Shown here: one piece after another, positions 36,851 through 48,149 of the stretch
How the letters are laid out: each line of letters starts with the position of its first letter
Position numbering within the stretch: position 1 is the first letter of the stretch
Assembly: GCA_963978545.1 (NCBI GenBank)
Contig: OZ021727.1
Location: forward strand, 57,424,487-57,488,486
Direction of reading: 5' to 3'
From: Linyphia triangularis
Lineage: Eukaryota > Arthropoda > Arachnida > Araneae > Linyphiidae
DNA length: 64,000 nt
Position numbers and translations under genes: made by a program
Notes under the pieces: generated by a model
What the model saw: only the letters and a program-made list of their open reading frames with translations
Databases searched by the model: none
Told to the model about the DNA's origin: nothing

Positions 36851-37359
36851 TGCAAAGTCTTTTAAGTTTCCCTCGTGCCAGAAGATTTAATGCTCATTTA
36901 GTAAAATACCCTTTTGTATAGGTGATTTTTAAACTTATTCTTTCGGACAGGGGGGGGGGGGTAATTTTTGCCATACTGAAGAAAAAGAAAAAAAAGTGTT
37001 ATGGAGGTGTTTTCAAAAAGTAGTACCAAATGCCCAATAATGATATAATGTTTGAATTATCAACTTGTTATATAAACTATGTAAGAGTGCATTGTTTTAA
37101 GCCTTAACCTTCCGCAAACAGATTCTCCAAGCAACTAATCAAAGTATCTCTGATACAAATTCAATAACTTTGAAGTCAAAAACTAGAAAGCATACATTCT
37201 TCCTTTTTCTAATAAACACTTAAGAATTTGCTACACTTCTTTCTATTATTTATCTTTAATATTAAGTTGACTTATTCGAGATAACCTTTAACCTTTCTTT
37301 TAAATACAACGCACTTAGCTAGCTATAATATTTTTTATTTGACGCTTCTACACTAATGA

Positions 37360-38210
37360 AGTTCCGAGAGCAGTTCTTTAAACAAATAAAAATAAACCTA
37401 CTGGACCAAAGTCAACTGTCTCTCTATCCTCTAGTCGAGCAACTCGCACGCATCAAGAGATGTTTCTTCACCCTATACACTTTCTTCTCCGACCATTAAT
37501 ATCATCATCCGTTATGAATAAAAATCTCTCTTAATGAAGGCGGGCAACGCGAATAATTACCCCGGAAAAAACAATAACTCAGTGCTCCAAATTAATTGCC
37601 TCGTTACAACTTTAAATGCCTCAAAAGGATTTCCATTTTTTGGCTAGCAAAAACTACAACTCCTGTATATGCGTTGTTTTACGTATTCATAGTTGCTAAA
37701 TTGAAGTCTTCTCTAATCGCTGGGCGCAGAGGTGTGCCTATTGAAAAAACAGTGCAAACGAAATTAGCATTTGATTCCCAGTTGCGTCTAAAAACCGAGC
37801 ATTTTTACTCGAAAACATACTCGAACACCGAAAGTTTCTCGCTAAAGAGGAGCGAGAGAAACTCACTGCTAAAAATTAATTTACTAAATCCCTCCACCCG
37901 TAACGAACCCCCCCCCCCCTTCTTCATTTCCTTTGCTTGGTTACTTTGAGCTGGGTTTTCTCATGACTTAAAGAAATGCTCCGAGTCTAAGACCTCGGCC
38001 GTGCATAAACAGCAAATAAGAAGAGAAAGGGATTTTTCCAACGTTAAAAGCGCCGCTGGCAGCTATGTGTGTTGTGAAGCTAAGTTCATGCTGTAGTGGT
38101 GTAAGTCGCCAGAACTCCTTTTGCTCAGATGAGTGATTAAGTTATGGCAAAAGTTTGGGATAGTTTGGTGTGAATTTTAGATTCTGTACCATTTTTGAAT
38201 TCGGATTTAT
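37360..38210. other. GC-richer island 30 with skewed flanks
   Basis: Hand count for 37381-37440: 16 C, 7 G, 23 A, 14 T. The centre has homeodomain-type cores such as AATTAATTGCC near 37591 and a C12 run at 37908-37919. The right flank, 38060-38200, is G/T-rich. The 117-codon plus frame is unrecognised. The spacer 38210-38860 is AT-rich. Confidence 0.5.
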
Positions 38211-38859
38211 AAAAGTTTCTCTGCATTTAGTGGCCAGGCAGTAGTTATAATGTCTTGGAAAATAAAATCCCTTTTGTGTAAAATAATTTAGTCTTTTTAA
38301 CCTCAACTGTGTGGTACTACATACGACTTGATTGATGCTAATGCTGAACGTAATTGTTGAAACTCATTAGCTATTCTAAGATAAACTATCTTCAGGGTGT
38401 TTAGGGTAGTATTGAAAATTTGAGTTATTAAATAAAAAAATGAAGTATAAAATGACAATGTTTTCTACAAAAGTTTGCCTAATTGAAACATTGAAATCCC
38501 CAATAGCGTTTAATGTGCATCACTAAAACGCTCTTGGCATGTTGCTAGTAATTATCATAGATTTGTGTTATGTAGTAATTAGAATTTATTTAGATGCAAT
38601 ATACACAAGGACGCTCTAAACTGTTTCAATCTTAATGCAGTTTTGTCTTTTAGACCTACTTTAATTTAATTTCATTAACGAGAATCTTTCTTTGCATTTC
38701 TTTATTGCTATTGACTAGTGATAAAAGTATTTTTCCTTTCCGAAGAGCCAAATAAAATCCTAATTATCTTAAAAACACATGGTACCTTAATAAATTTTCT
38801 AATCACATTTTGTACCGTTTTTTAGTGTATTACTAAACTGTTTGTTAGTCAATCAAAAA

Positions 38860-39700
38860 TGTGTTCAAGAAATATTGTAAAAGATTTCTTTTTATTTTAC
38901 TTTTCTACGAACAAAATAGCTTTACATCTTCTAGCAGATATTCACATGAGAATATTAGCTTAAAGCTTTTTTCCTTTCCTCAATCGAACCCGGAAATCGA
39001 CTCGAATCCCTCTTATCAGATCCTAGAAACAGATATGCCACTCTCGCCCCTAACCGCCTCCCCTGCACGCATGTGTATGTGCACGCGCGTGTGTATAATA
39101 CTCGCATTTGTTGTTGCGCCCCTTTTGAAATCGCCCCAGTCGATAGCGCGTTTCATTAGGGCTAGAGGGGGAGGGGGAGAGAAACAGCCCTCTAGAAAAA
39201 CCCTAATTACCACGCCGGCCAACTTGTGATGCTAGTTAATTACTGAAAACAGCTAATGAACTAATGCAGCGAAAAGGGAGAGAGCGAAGGGAGCCATTAC
39301 GAAAAGCGCGCGAAAAAGTAAAAAGCGCGCCAAAACCCTTTTCTTTTTCCTCTTTTGTGCGTTTGAAGGCAGCGAAGCGGTAATAGCTAGGGTCCTATAC
39401 TCACACAAGGCTCACAGTTGGTTTTAAGCTTTTGTTGTGTGTATGCTTTGCGAAGTATTTCCACTCGGCTTTTCTTGGTTAATCCGAACGGGAGTTTTTA
39501 ACGTTTCGCTTCTGCCATTGTTTTAAAGTGGAACTGTTTGCCCTGGTTTTCTTGTTAGCGTTATGAAAAGGGGTTTACGCTCCGGTTGCTTGTGAGACGG
39601 GGGAGTTTGTTTGTGTGCTTTTGGGGATAGTTAGCGAAGCGAAAATGTTGGGTAAAGGTGCTTAAATACTCTGTGTTTGAATTAGCATGCATATGCGCTA
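38860..39700. other. GC-richer island 31 with skewed flanks
   Basis: C/A-rich left part (38980-39070), GC-rich core with GCGCGCGAAAAA near 39306, and strongly G/T-rich right flank (39420-39660). The 122-codon plus and 68-codon minus frames overlap and are unrecognised. The spacer 39700-40380 is AT-rich and empty. Confidence 0.45.
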
Positions 39701-40379
39701 GAATTTTGTTATGACTGTTGGAGTGAGTCGTAACTCGTTTAATTTAGTTATTTGGAATGGTACTTTCAGAACTGAAAAAAAAAAGTGTTCTTCAAGTTGG
39801 TTGAATGTGAGACAATTAGACAACATTAGTTACTTCTCTCTCGTTTAATAATATTTAAAAACATTTAACATCACTCAATTTAAACCTACTCTCAGGAATA
39901 ACTACTCAAATTAAAATTTATCAATGTTATTTTCTTTCATTATGTGTATCTTTCAAATGTTCTCGAATTGGGAAATATATTTTACTTATTAGTACAATAA
40001 ATGCGTTTTAGATTTAACATTTCATTGGCTATGGCTAAATTTAATAACAAAAAGTAAACTAAAAAAGTAAGATTTGTCTTCATCTTCTTGCAACCTCAAC
40101 TGAATAAAACATTTAATTTTATTTTAATACAGTATTTAATTATCCCCTTTTCATTTTTACCATTCAATTCTTTCAAGTATTATCATTTTCTAGTTACACA
40201 GTAATAACTATTATTACATAAATGCTGCCCATTTTGTGAAACCCGTGTTTACTTTGACATTGTCATTGAGCACTATTATTTTAAATCCATTGCCATTTGA
40301 AATTATTTAAGAAACTATTTTTATCACTAACTTTTAATGGCTTATCCTAATAGATAAAAGTAGAATCGTCACTTAACTC

Positions 40380-41080
40380 AGGTAAATGGTAAGAAAAAGC
40401 TCAATTTATCCCTTCATCTTCACTAACCTACCTCATCGTAAAACTTAATGATTTATCCGAACAAAGCTCTAGTCTTTCCTTCGAGACTGCTATAGATGCG
40501 ACACTTATTTAAAACATAATGGACAGAAACAACTAAAAACCATCTCGTATAGGGAAATTGCCGCCGATAATGAAAACAGCATTAAACACTATCATCGAGT
40601 AAACGGGCTTTATGTTCTCCTCTAAGCGATAGAGATAAATGTTAGAAGTGGAGTATTAACCATGTTGAGCAGGAATAAAACACCCGAGATACGATACAGT
40701 CAATTGAGCAGCCTCAAGTATCACAGATAAAAACGCGAGGCATTACCAAGTCTCATTAAAAAAAAAAGGAATATAAGGAGAGAGAAAAACTATTCAAACC
40801 ATCATCACTTCAGAATAAAAAAAAATCTCAATAAAGGGCAATTATCACTCCGTGACAATTTTTTTTCAGCAAAAAGACAAAACAAAATGACACGAGAAAA
40901 AAAAAAAAGAAGGAAAAAAAAAGGCAAATTAAAACGAAGCACATCTTGCTAAATCATATTGGGGCGAAATAATAACCCCTAACTTCTTGGTGTTTTTAAC
41001 GAGCTGTTCTGGAGAGAGCAATACAGGGATGGCTAATTTCCAGCCGAAATGGCTCATAAGTGCTAATTTGGATCGCTAGC
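40380..41080. other. A-rich, moderately GC stretch
   Basis: C/A-rich sequence (40400-40720) with A runs (40750-40920), ending in a C17 run at 41080-41096. No gene or transposon end is seen. Confidence 0.35.
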
Positions 41081-41096
41081 CCCCCCCCCCCCCCCC
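41080..41096 (+). repeat. C17 homopolymer
   Basis: Seventeen consecutive C, the longest C run in the window, at the left edge of an island. Confidence 0.9.
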
Positions 41097-41580
41097 TCTC
41101 TACAAAATGCATCCTTAATTTTATGTGCTTCGACACTTATTTTATCGGTTGGGAGAGGCGAGGCATTTTATTTCCACGGCTTCTCCTCCAGACAGGTCAA
41201 TGGTTTGGAACAAAGGGGGCTTTCGCACAATGACGGCCGCCACTTGAAATTTCTCCACCTGGTAGTAAAGTAATTCAGGTGGGGGTGGTGTCACGTGAGG
41301 AACTGGTAATGGCCGGTTTTGGCGATGGAAGTTGTCTGGCTCTTGGCGACGGGGATGCGGAAGAGTTGGTCGGATGTGAGTGGACACGTAACGGGGGTTT
41401 GATGGTACGTTAAGAGATTGGATCGTTGTTGAATTAATCATTTTGAAATGTTTTAAGAGTTGGAGTGTGTGGTTCGTGATCGCTTTTCGATTGGTGGGGA
41501 AGTTTAAGTTTTCGGAATGGTTTAGGTGGTGCATTGAGTTGTATTGGAGTAGGACACTGTAATAAGAAAACTTAATGAGC
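41097..41580. other. GC-richer island 33 with strong G-rich right half
   Basis: The region 41270-41550 is strongly G/T-rich on the plus strand. The longest frame in the window, 154 codons on the minus strand (41142-41606), lies here. It is rich in P, N and S as the C-rich complement dictates, and shows no recognisable domain, so I leave it uncalled. The interval 41580-42100 is of intermediate composition. Confidence 0.45.
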
Positions 41581-42099
41581 TTGCAGAAAAATATTACTCT
41601 CGCCAATACAACAGTCGGGAAGCATCCAACAAGTTGAGTAAAATTTAATTAAAATTAATTTTGTCTTGTGTATTTGTAGTAAGTTTTAATAAAACATAGA
41701 AAACGATTTGTAATGTTTGAGTTTATTTTATAAGACTCTAAGACGCGCTTGTTTGTACGACTGAAATTCATGTTTAGTACATGATTTAAAGAATGTTATG
41801 AAATATTTGTGATGTTGTTCCTATGTAACTCACATTGATGGTTGGCGTTCGCAATTGTTTTTGACAAACCTGCTGGGTTGTAATGTTGTGTTGGCTCGTG
41901 TTAAATACTCGTTTAAAGTAGTTGAACCCATACAGTCAACCGTTATTGTCCTCGGAATATTTGTTTTGAGTACAATCCAACTAAATTTCCGAAGGCCGAA
42001 AATGAAGTGCTGTTCAAAAGAATTTACCCTCTTAGATTTAAGCTCGAATTTGAAAAAGCTAACTAAAATGATTCCTAACATGGCATTCTTTCCGCAATA

Positions 42100-43200
42100 C
42101 AGATAACACTCAGAGCTGACGTTAACTCTATGAGTAAATCTTTCCTTTACGTCAAGCTCGGCTTAAATGAGTGGGGCAAGTTTGATGAAGGAAAATTCCC
42201 TTTTCCCCGTAAGTGGGGGTAGTTTGTCTGTGGAAACCTCGAGGATAAGGAATATTTCAAAAGTGCTTCTCTCACACTGAGAGTGAGAAAACGAAATAAA
42301 CGGGAGTTAGTAAATCCCGCTCAGCAAACTCAGGCGCGAGATTTGTCAAATTGCTTCATATAATTACAACTGCAGCGAAACGAAATGCCTCCCGTAAAAG
42401 TTAAAACTTTTCCCGGGGAAGTAATGTACGGAATGTTTACAAATAAATGACTGGTGAAACTTAAAAATGTCGGTATTTCTCCTCTTCAGTTACGGCCCTT
42501 TGCAAAATTCCTCAACACCCTCCCTTTTCCCCCTTGCACTTTTCCATGGGGTGGGGGGAGGATGTGTGCATGCATCCCATGCATACTCGTTTATATGTAT
42601 GCATGTGTGGCGGGAACGGCCATTTTGTTAAGGTTGAGGCAACGCTTTTCCATTGCCGCGAGAAAACGTTAGGAGAGGCGGTTCTGCTATGCCGGAAATT
42701 TAATTTCTTTTCGCTAGAAAAGAAAATTAGGCTTATAAATACCAACTCCCGAATATCTAGGGGGAGGGGGATTTGAGCCAGTTGCAGTGAAGGGGGGGGG
42801 GGGTTGCGTGCAGATGTAATTAATTCCAGGTCTAGGTTCTGACGTTCGGGGACATTCTGGGCCGAAGCAAGTGTTGTCGTGCAAATTAACAGTAGCTAAC
42901 ATGAAGGTGGGCTACGGGATGCTATGAATATTAATAAGGTGGCTGCTGCCTCTTCTCCTTTTGCCGCGGTCAGGAGGAGTTAGCAACTATTTAAGAGTAG
43001 GGATCGGTTTCTGGAAAAAGAATGTTGATGGGGTGTGGGGTGAGGTATAACACGAATGGAAGGACGTGTTATATCTGTGGGGGTGTCTTGTGATTTTAAG
43101 TGCGTTTATAAAAGCAAGGGTGGGTGATGTTGATGTCGAGAGAATTGAGTACGTGTGGTTGGGATAAGTTTTTTTTTCCGCGTGGTGGTGTGAATTTCAT
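42100..43200. other. GC-richer island 34
   Basis: Long GC-richer block with a G12 run at 42792-42803, a second copy of the GGCGGGAAYGGCCATTT motif, and a G/T-rich right flank at 43020-43190. Several overlapping 60-80 codon frames on both strands are unrecognised. Confidence 0.45.
42609..42625 (+). promoter_or_regulatory. Shared motif GGCGGGAAYGGCCATTT, copy 2
   Basis: Differs from 35501-35517 at one base. It lies in an equivalent position within a different island. Confidence 0.35.
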
Positions 43201-43283
43201 CAATGAAAAGATGGGTAAGAATCAATCTTTATATAAGTGTATTGAAGGGAAAAGGTTAAATTAACTTCGTTTCTGAAATATTC

Positions 43284-43357
43284 ACAACACTCAATTGCAC
43301 TTCCATAAAAGGTCATGAATATTGATCTTTTATGAAAGTGCAATTGAGTACTGTTGT
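43284..43357. ncRNA. Strong hairpin, miRNA-like or MITE core
   Basis: The left arm, 43284-43314, and right arm, 43324-43357, pair over 25 bases with one C-A mismatch and one G-U wobble. After a 3-base bulge they pair for 6 more, leaving a 9-base loop. The size fits a microRNA precursor. The left arm contains AATTGCACTT, which shares the ATTGCAC seed with the miR-92 family, but the rest differs and family miR-92 sits on the other arm. The near-perfect pairing also fits a short MITE or a palindrome on either strand. The flanks, 43200-43280 and 43360-43850, are AT-rich. Confidence 0.4.
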
Positions 43358-43849
43358 AATAAAAATTTTGATTGTTACTCCTTGCTATTTACAAAAAAAA
43401 AAATTAAGACATTGTTTTTATGTCTTGTAAGTTGTAAATTAAATATCTGCACCATATCGTTTTCCGAAAATTAAGTACTTGACATTTCTGTATCACATTT
43501 TCTTTTATGTATACTTTAGTCGAGAAGTTGTTCATCATTTGCTTGTTTCATATATAACTATGATCGCATATAAATATCTTGTAATGTTAAGTCTCTCGAA
43601 GCGGTCTTATGTTCAAAAGAAATTACTTACACGTTCGTTTATAAGATTTTCTAAAATATATATATATATAAACTTTTAATTTTCAAATATATATGTTAAA
43701 TTAAAAATATTCTGTCAGCATTAATTTATAATTAGTTTGTAATTATTTTTACTTGTAAAATAAATTAGCTTTAGAAATATCGTCATCGTTTTATTATACC
43801 CTCTACCATAAAAGTAAAACAATTACAGTCTGATTAGACAAAAATCTCT

Positions 43850-44480
43850 GTCAGAAGAAGAAAAAAAAGTGTCCTCAATAACAGCACGCAACATTTAACA
43901 TTCGGCTTGTACAACAATGATTCACGTTTATCCTCAAATAGACTCAAGCGCGATGGGCCAGAAACATCGGACGCATTACACCATCCCAGAGCTGAAAGGC
44001 AGTTGCGTAATTATAATCATAATAATAATAAATGCGTAATGAAAAAATATAATGCGCTAGAACCGAAAAAATGCTAAAAAAAGAAAAGCAATTCATTAGA
44101 GGGTTAAGTGAAAATGAACAAATCCAACAATGGTTTTTTTTTATGCCCGTTTAACCTTTTAATTGAATCGTTCACGGCTTTTTGCCTGGTTTCACTTTTT
44201 TTTTTTTTATTGTCTTCTCCTCTTCTTTTTCAGTCTTTTACTTAGGCTAAGTGAACCCAAAGTAGCTAGACTCCCTTCACGGTAAGATGCTGACGAAAAA
44301 AAAAATGAACAAAAACTTATTAAGGTGCTGTTATGAGGTGTGTGCTATACATATCTTTTTGGGTAAGAGTGCAGTGTTTGAAACGGACTCTTTTGCCCCA
44401 GGCGATAAGGGATTTTGTGTGGGATTGATTTTAGATTTGTTGGTGGTTTGTGTTTGCTGATCTAGAGTTATTTTATGCAA
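43850..44480. other. GC-richer island 35, weak
   Basis: C/A-rich left part (43880-44000) and G/T-rich right part (44330-44470) around an AT-rich centre. The polarity matches other islands although overall GC content is low. The spacer 44480-44830 is AT-rich and empty. Confidence 0.35.
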
Positions 44481-44837
44481 AATCATGTTTCGTTTAAAGT
44501 GAAGGCGATTTGTAGACGAGATTTTTTTACAAGATTTATCTGAATGAATTTAAAGGGAAGTGAATGAAAAAAAGGGAAGTGAAGTTTCATTAATGTGAAT
44601 GGCGATTTTGTGTTCAACACTGAATCAAGATTTGGTATTTTTAACTGAATAAAAAAGGAATACTGCGCATCCTCCAGTTCCAAAATAAATCCTATTCATT
44701 TGCATCTTAAATTACATAAAAACTATATCATTGTCTGACCTCTCAATGTCATTTTTCTAGGTTTACTACTTATAGAATATATACATTAATGTGGATAATA
44801 AATTTCATTAAATCCAATTTAATTATATTTTTACTAA

Positions 44838-45050
44838 CCCTTTCAGCACCAGTGATTTTAGCATCCCAATTACCAATTTTTAATTAATTTTTTTCCTTTA
44901 ACTTTTTTTATTTTAATTTTTTAAATTATCTTTTAAGAACAAATGATGGGTGGTAAGTTCTAATCATTTGAAACGTTTTCTTATAATTTTTATTGTTAAA
45001 TAATCACGAATAAAGGAACCTGCTTTCAAATTGCTTCGGGATTTAAAGGG
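44838..45050. mobile_element. piggyBac-like MITE, 213 bp
   Basis: The ends CCCTTTCAGCACC and, inverted, CCCTTTAAATCCC match the CCCTTT-type piggyBac termini. The right end abuts TTAA (45051-45054), the piggyBac target. The left end abuts CTAA (44834-44837), a one-base decay of TTAA. There is no transposase frame inside. The similarity beyond the first six bases is partial, so the superfamily call is moderate. Confidence 0.45.
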
Positions 45051-45095
45051 TTAAACCTGTCCAGCACAATAAACTTCATTATTGAAGCTTAGTAA

Positions 45096-45867
45096 TCTAT
45101 ATATTTAATAGGCAATACGTTTTTTGGGGTTAGTCCGTCCGCCTAAACTACTCAACCAATTTCAATGATCAAGGTGTCATTTTAAAGGAAATAAGCTGTA
45201 GATTTGCCAAAACGTGCAAAAATAATTTATTAACACTTTATTAATTAGTTAAATTTCAATATTTTTCATCATTAAGCTGCTACAAAGCCTCAATGATTTT
45301 GAATATAAGAATGGCAACATCCTTAAGTAAACAAACCAGCTGCTCGGGGGTTCAACCAACCAACCGTTGCTAATTTTAAAGCTATCCTTACGTATGTAAA
45401 CAACAAACCCGTTGCTAATTTTAAAGCTCTTTTTAAACTCTTCGTTTCAAAGTAGATTTTTTCTGTTTTTCTGAAGCATTTTTGTATTAGAGTAATTATT
45501 ATTTTGAAGTATTTCTATCCAGAAAATGCCTCGCGTTGGACGTCGTTCTCTAACGGGGCGACTTATCAGAATAAATAAAAGATATTGAACTTCAATGTAA
45601 GGGCATAACTAATGAAGTTTTAAATCAGAATGTTGGCGGATAGTATATTTAACTTTCTATTATGAAACTTGCAATTTGGGTGTTTTCTCTATTAGGCCTT
45701 ACATTAAAGTTATAAAAATTTGGTTACATTTTTTATGGCTGGCAAACCTATTCGAGCGCAGCAAGATGTTTTAACCACAAATTCGAGCGGCAAAGCCGCT
45801 CAATCCGAGCGCAGCGAGGTGTTTGGGGGTTGGCGAGCGTTAGCGAGCAGGGGGCGAAGCCCCCTAG
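45096..45867 (+). mobile_element. Non-autonomous Helitron, 772 bp, both ends intact
   Basis: It starts TCTATATATTTAATAGGC, carries near its start a GTCCGTCCGCCTAAACTAC segment familiar from arthropod Helitrons, and ends CTAG (45864-45867). It sits between A (45095) and T (45868), the Helitron insertion rule. A perfect hairpin GGGGGC-GAA-GCCCCC (45850-45864) runs into the CTAG. A second hairpin, GAGCGGC/GCCGCTC, lies near 45784-45800. There are no terminal inverted repeats or target duplication, as expected. An ATG at 45526 opens a 20-codon remnant that could be the start of the lost Rep/helicase protein. Confidence 0.85.
45526..45588 (+). pseudogene. N-terminal remnant of a Helitron protein
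   Basis: Twenty codons from ATG, MPRVGRRSLTGRLIRINKRY, then TGA. A basic R-rich start of this kind fits the beginning of a Helitron-encoded protein, and its place in the element is where that frame would begin. Nothing of the Rep or helicase domains follows. The assignment is inferred from context. Confidence 0.4.
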
Positions 45868-45869
45868 TC

Positions 45870-46400
45870 ATCCTTAATAAAATAAGTTGCTTTTTCTGAA
45901 ATTTAGGCATCTTTTGGATGTTTCCATTTAAAATGTTTTTTTAAAAAATTAGTATAATTTCTGCTGCAGCCTTTCAACTTCAAAAACTTTTGCAGACTCA
46001 GAATCCTTTTAATTTTTTACTTTTTCCAAAAGACAACAAAATGGCCTTCTACGAAAAAGAAAATTAGCGTATCGTCATGAATATTTCATAAGGTGACCTA
46101 AGGTCAAAACAAAACCTGTAACTTCATTCTTCACTTGAAGAAACAAACATCATAGGGCACCTCCCCTCGGTTTTTTTACTTTGATGACTTTGGCTTTGCA
46201 AAGAGAAAACCGTAGCCCCAGGTATAGGTTAAGACCTTTCGAGTCCTTCTACGAAACGATTTTACTTGAAAAGGAATAAGCGGTCAATGTTTCATTTCGT
46301 GGTTTTGCCGGAGAAACGAAATTTCTAGTTATTTATTTTGCTTGTCTGCCGTCGGTAATGAAATGATATCCAAGTTATAATTTTCTTTTGAAGGGTTAAG
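45870..46400. other. Intermediate-composition stretch
   Basis: AT-rich to about 46080, then a moderate GC patch, 46140-46340, without features. From 46400 to 46700 it is AT-rich with a 16-base direct repeat TTTAAATACCTTTATT at 46499-46514 and 46536-46551. Confidence 0.35.
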
Positions 46401-46729
46401 AGTTTGTGGCTTGATTGGTATTTCTAAACTTGAAATTAATTATTATTTCTCCAAATTGGAGGTTCAACAATTGCTATCCAAGCATTTCGCAGTGAAAATT
46501 TAAATACCTTTATTAAGTAAAAGTAAGAGTAAAAGTTTAAATACCTTTATTTTGTATATCTGCCTCTTAAGATATTAATGTGTATTATTTACTTAAAAAT
46601 TAACTTTATAATTGATATGTTAATCTTTTTTTTTTTTAAAAAGAAGTGCACTGCTGTTGTATGTGTATTATTTTTAACTTGTATTTAAAAATGCTTTAAC
46701 TTTTCTAATTGTTGTTTTTTCTTTTACAG

Positions 46730-46843
46730 GTAAATTTCCGTGCATTCTTCATCTCTTGGAGGTTATCATTTGGTGATACCGAAATTTATTTTTCTAATCT
46801 GATTGCTTTACAAATGCTGTGTTGTTATAGGAATGTTGTGTAG
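46730..46843 (+). other. Candidate splice junction and possible terminal exon
   Basis: A pyrimidine-rich tract, TGTTTTTTCTTTTACAG, ends at 46729 and is followed directly by GTAAAT, so acceptor and donor-like sequences abut. Read as an exon in phase 0, the sequence stays open for 37 codons (starting VNFRAFFISW) and stops at 46841-46843. An AATAAA follows at 46885-46890. The peptide is unrecognised. It could equally be a zero-length recursive splice site or chance. Confidence 0.18.
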
Positions 46844-46859
46844 CCTATTTAAGATTATA

Positions 46860-47480
46860 TTTTCATTCAAATGGCGCGTCTTGGAATAAAAATGTCCTTT
46901 CCTCGCAATTAAAATCGTCTGCATTTTTCTTTGGCTAAAAGACGCTTCCAAACAACTTTCAAAGCGGAATGAAAAGCGCATTACAAGACTTTTCCTGAAA
47001 AGAATTTCAGCTCCTGCAGTATTTTCTTTTCTTATTCGTTTATTTATTATTTCTTCCCCTTTTCGGTTTGTTCTGTGAGCCCCTCTAATTACAGTTGCAC
47101 TATCCTTTTCTCGAACCCGCCATTGTTCGTATCCTGAAAGGCAACTGCTCTTTTGTTTTGGGGAACTTTAATGTTTACTTTTGTGGCAGCCCTCCACTGA
47201 AAAGAAGCCGCCATTAAAACGTCGCCCTTACGACATAATTATTTCCTCCCTCATTACGAAAGGAAAGAAAGACTGAATAAATAGCAGGAGGCTATAAATT
47301 CTATCCGTCGAACTGCTGTGGAAAAAGGCGCCCTGATAAAACGACTTGGCGACATATTTCGAAATTATTTGGAGTTCACCGGAGCATTGCATCAATCGGT
47401 TGCTGTGTGGTTTTTCACAATTTTCTCGTATTATGGAAGAAAGCAACGTCATATGTTTAATGCCCTTTAGCTTGGATTGC
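46860..47480. other. GC-richer island 36
   Basis: Mixed block with CCGCCAT-type YY1/Pho-like cores near 47107 and 47206. The 84-codon minus frame is unrecognised. The spacer 47480-48150 is AT-rich with a 19-base palindrome at 48078-48096. Confidence 0.4.
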
Positions 47481-48149
47481 ATATCTGAGCAGTCATAACA
47501 AAATGTTCGTGGAGCTGCATAATTAAAATTAAAAATGGTTTATGTTGGTTTATATTGCTATGCACTTTCCCATTAATCGAAAATTGAATTATTTGTGATC
47601 ATATTATAAGTTTTTTTTTATGAATACTACTTGCATGTCCTGACGTTGCTTGGATGCAGATATTGGATAAATATTTGATGGGTTCTTGTTTTTAAGGTAT
47701 TAAATTAGGTTTAATTCTAATAAGAACTTATGCATTAGCTTTGTGAAATAACTTCTTATTATTTAATTAAAGCATATTTTTGAACAGTTAATTACAGAGT
47801 AAAATTGTTTTCCTATTAATCTGTATTAGTGAAAATACTTACGAAAAAAATCTTATTAGATGTCAAATTATAACCATGCTCCTTTTCATCTTACCTCTCG
47901 ACTTTGTGTTTATCATTCAGCCCTACTCAAAGTTCATTTTTGGTGCTCTGATTTCTCAATTCAAAAGTAATTATTTTTAGATTGTCTTAGAACTTCGTCG
48001 TAGCCTGGAATCCACAATTACCTATATAATAAATAATCATTTGAGCATATAAATTATACCTACTAAGAAAGTTAAATAATATTCATTATGAATATTACTT
48101 TAAAAAAAGTTACTAGCTATTATTTAAACTATCAATAATATATCAATAA

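Noticed and set aside
41142..41606. 154-codon minus-strand frame, the longest in the window
   Set aside because: It lies opposite a strongly G/T-rich segment, which removes stop codons from the complement. Composition is P/N/S-rich, there is no recognisable domain, and no splice or promoter context supports it.
48078..48096. 19-base perfect palindrome AATATTCATTATGAATATT
   Set aside because: Short palindromes are expected by chance in DNA this AT-rich, and nothing around it supports a function.
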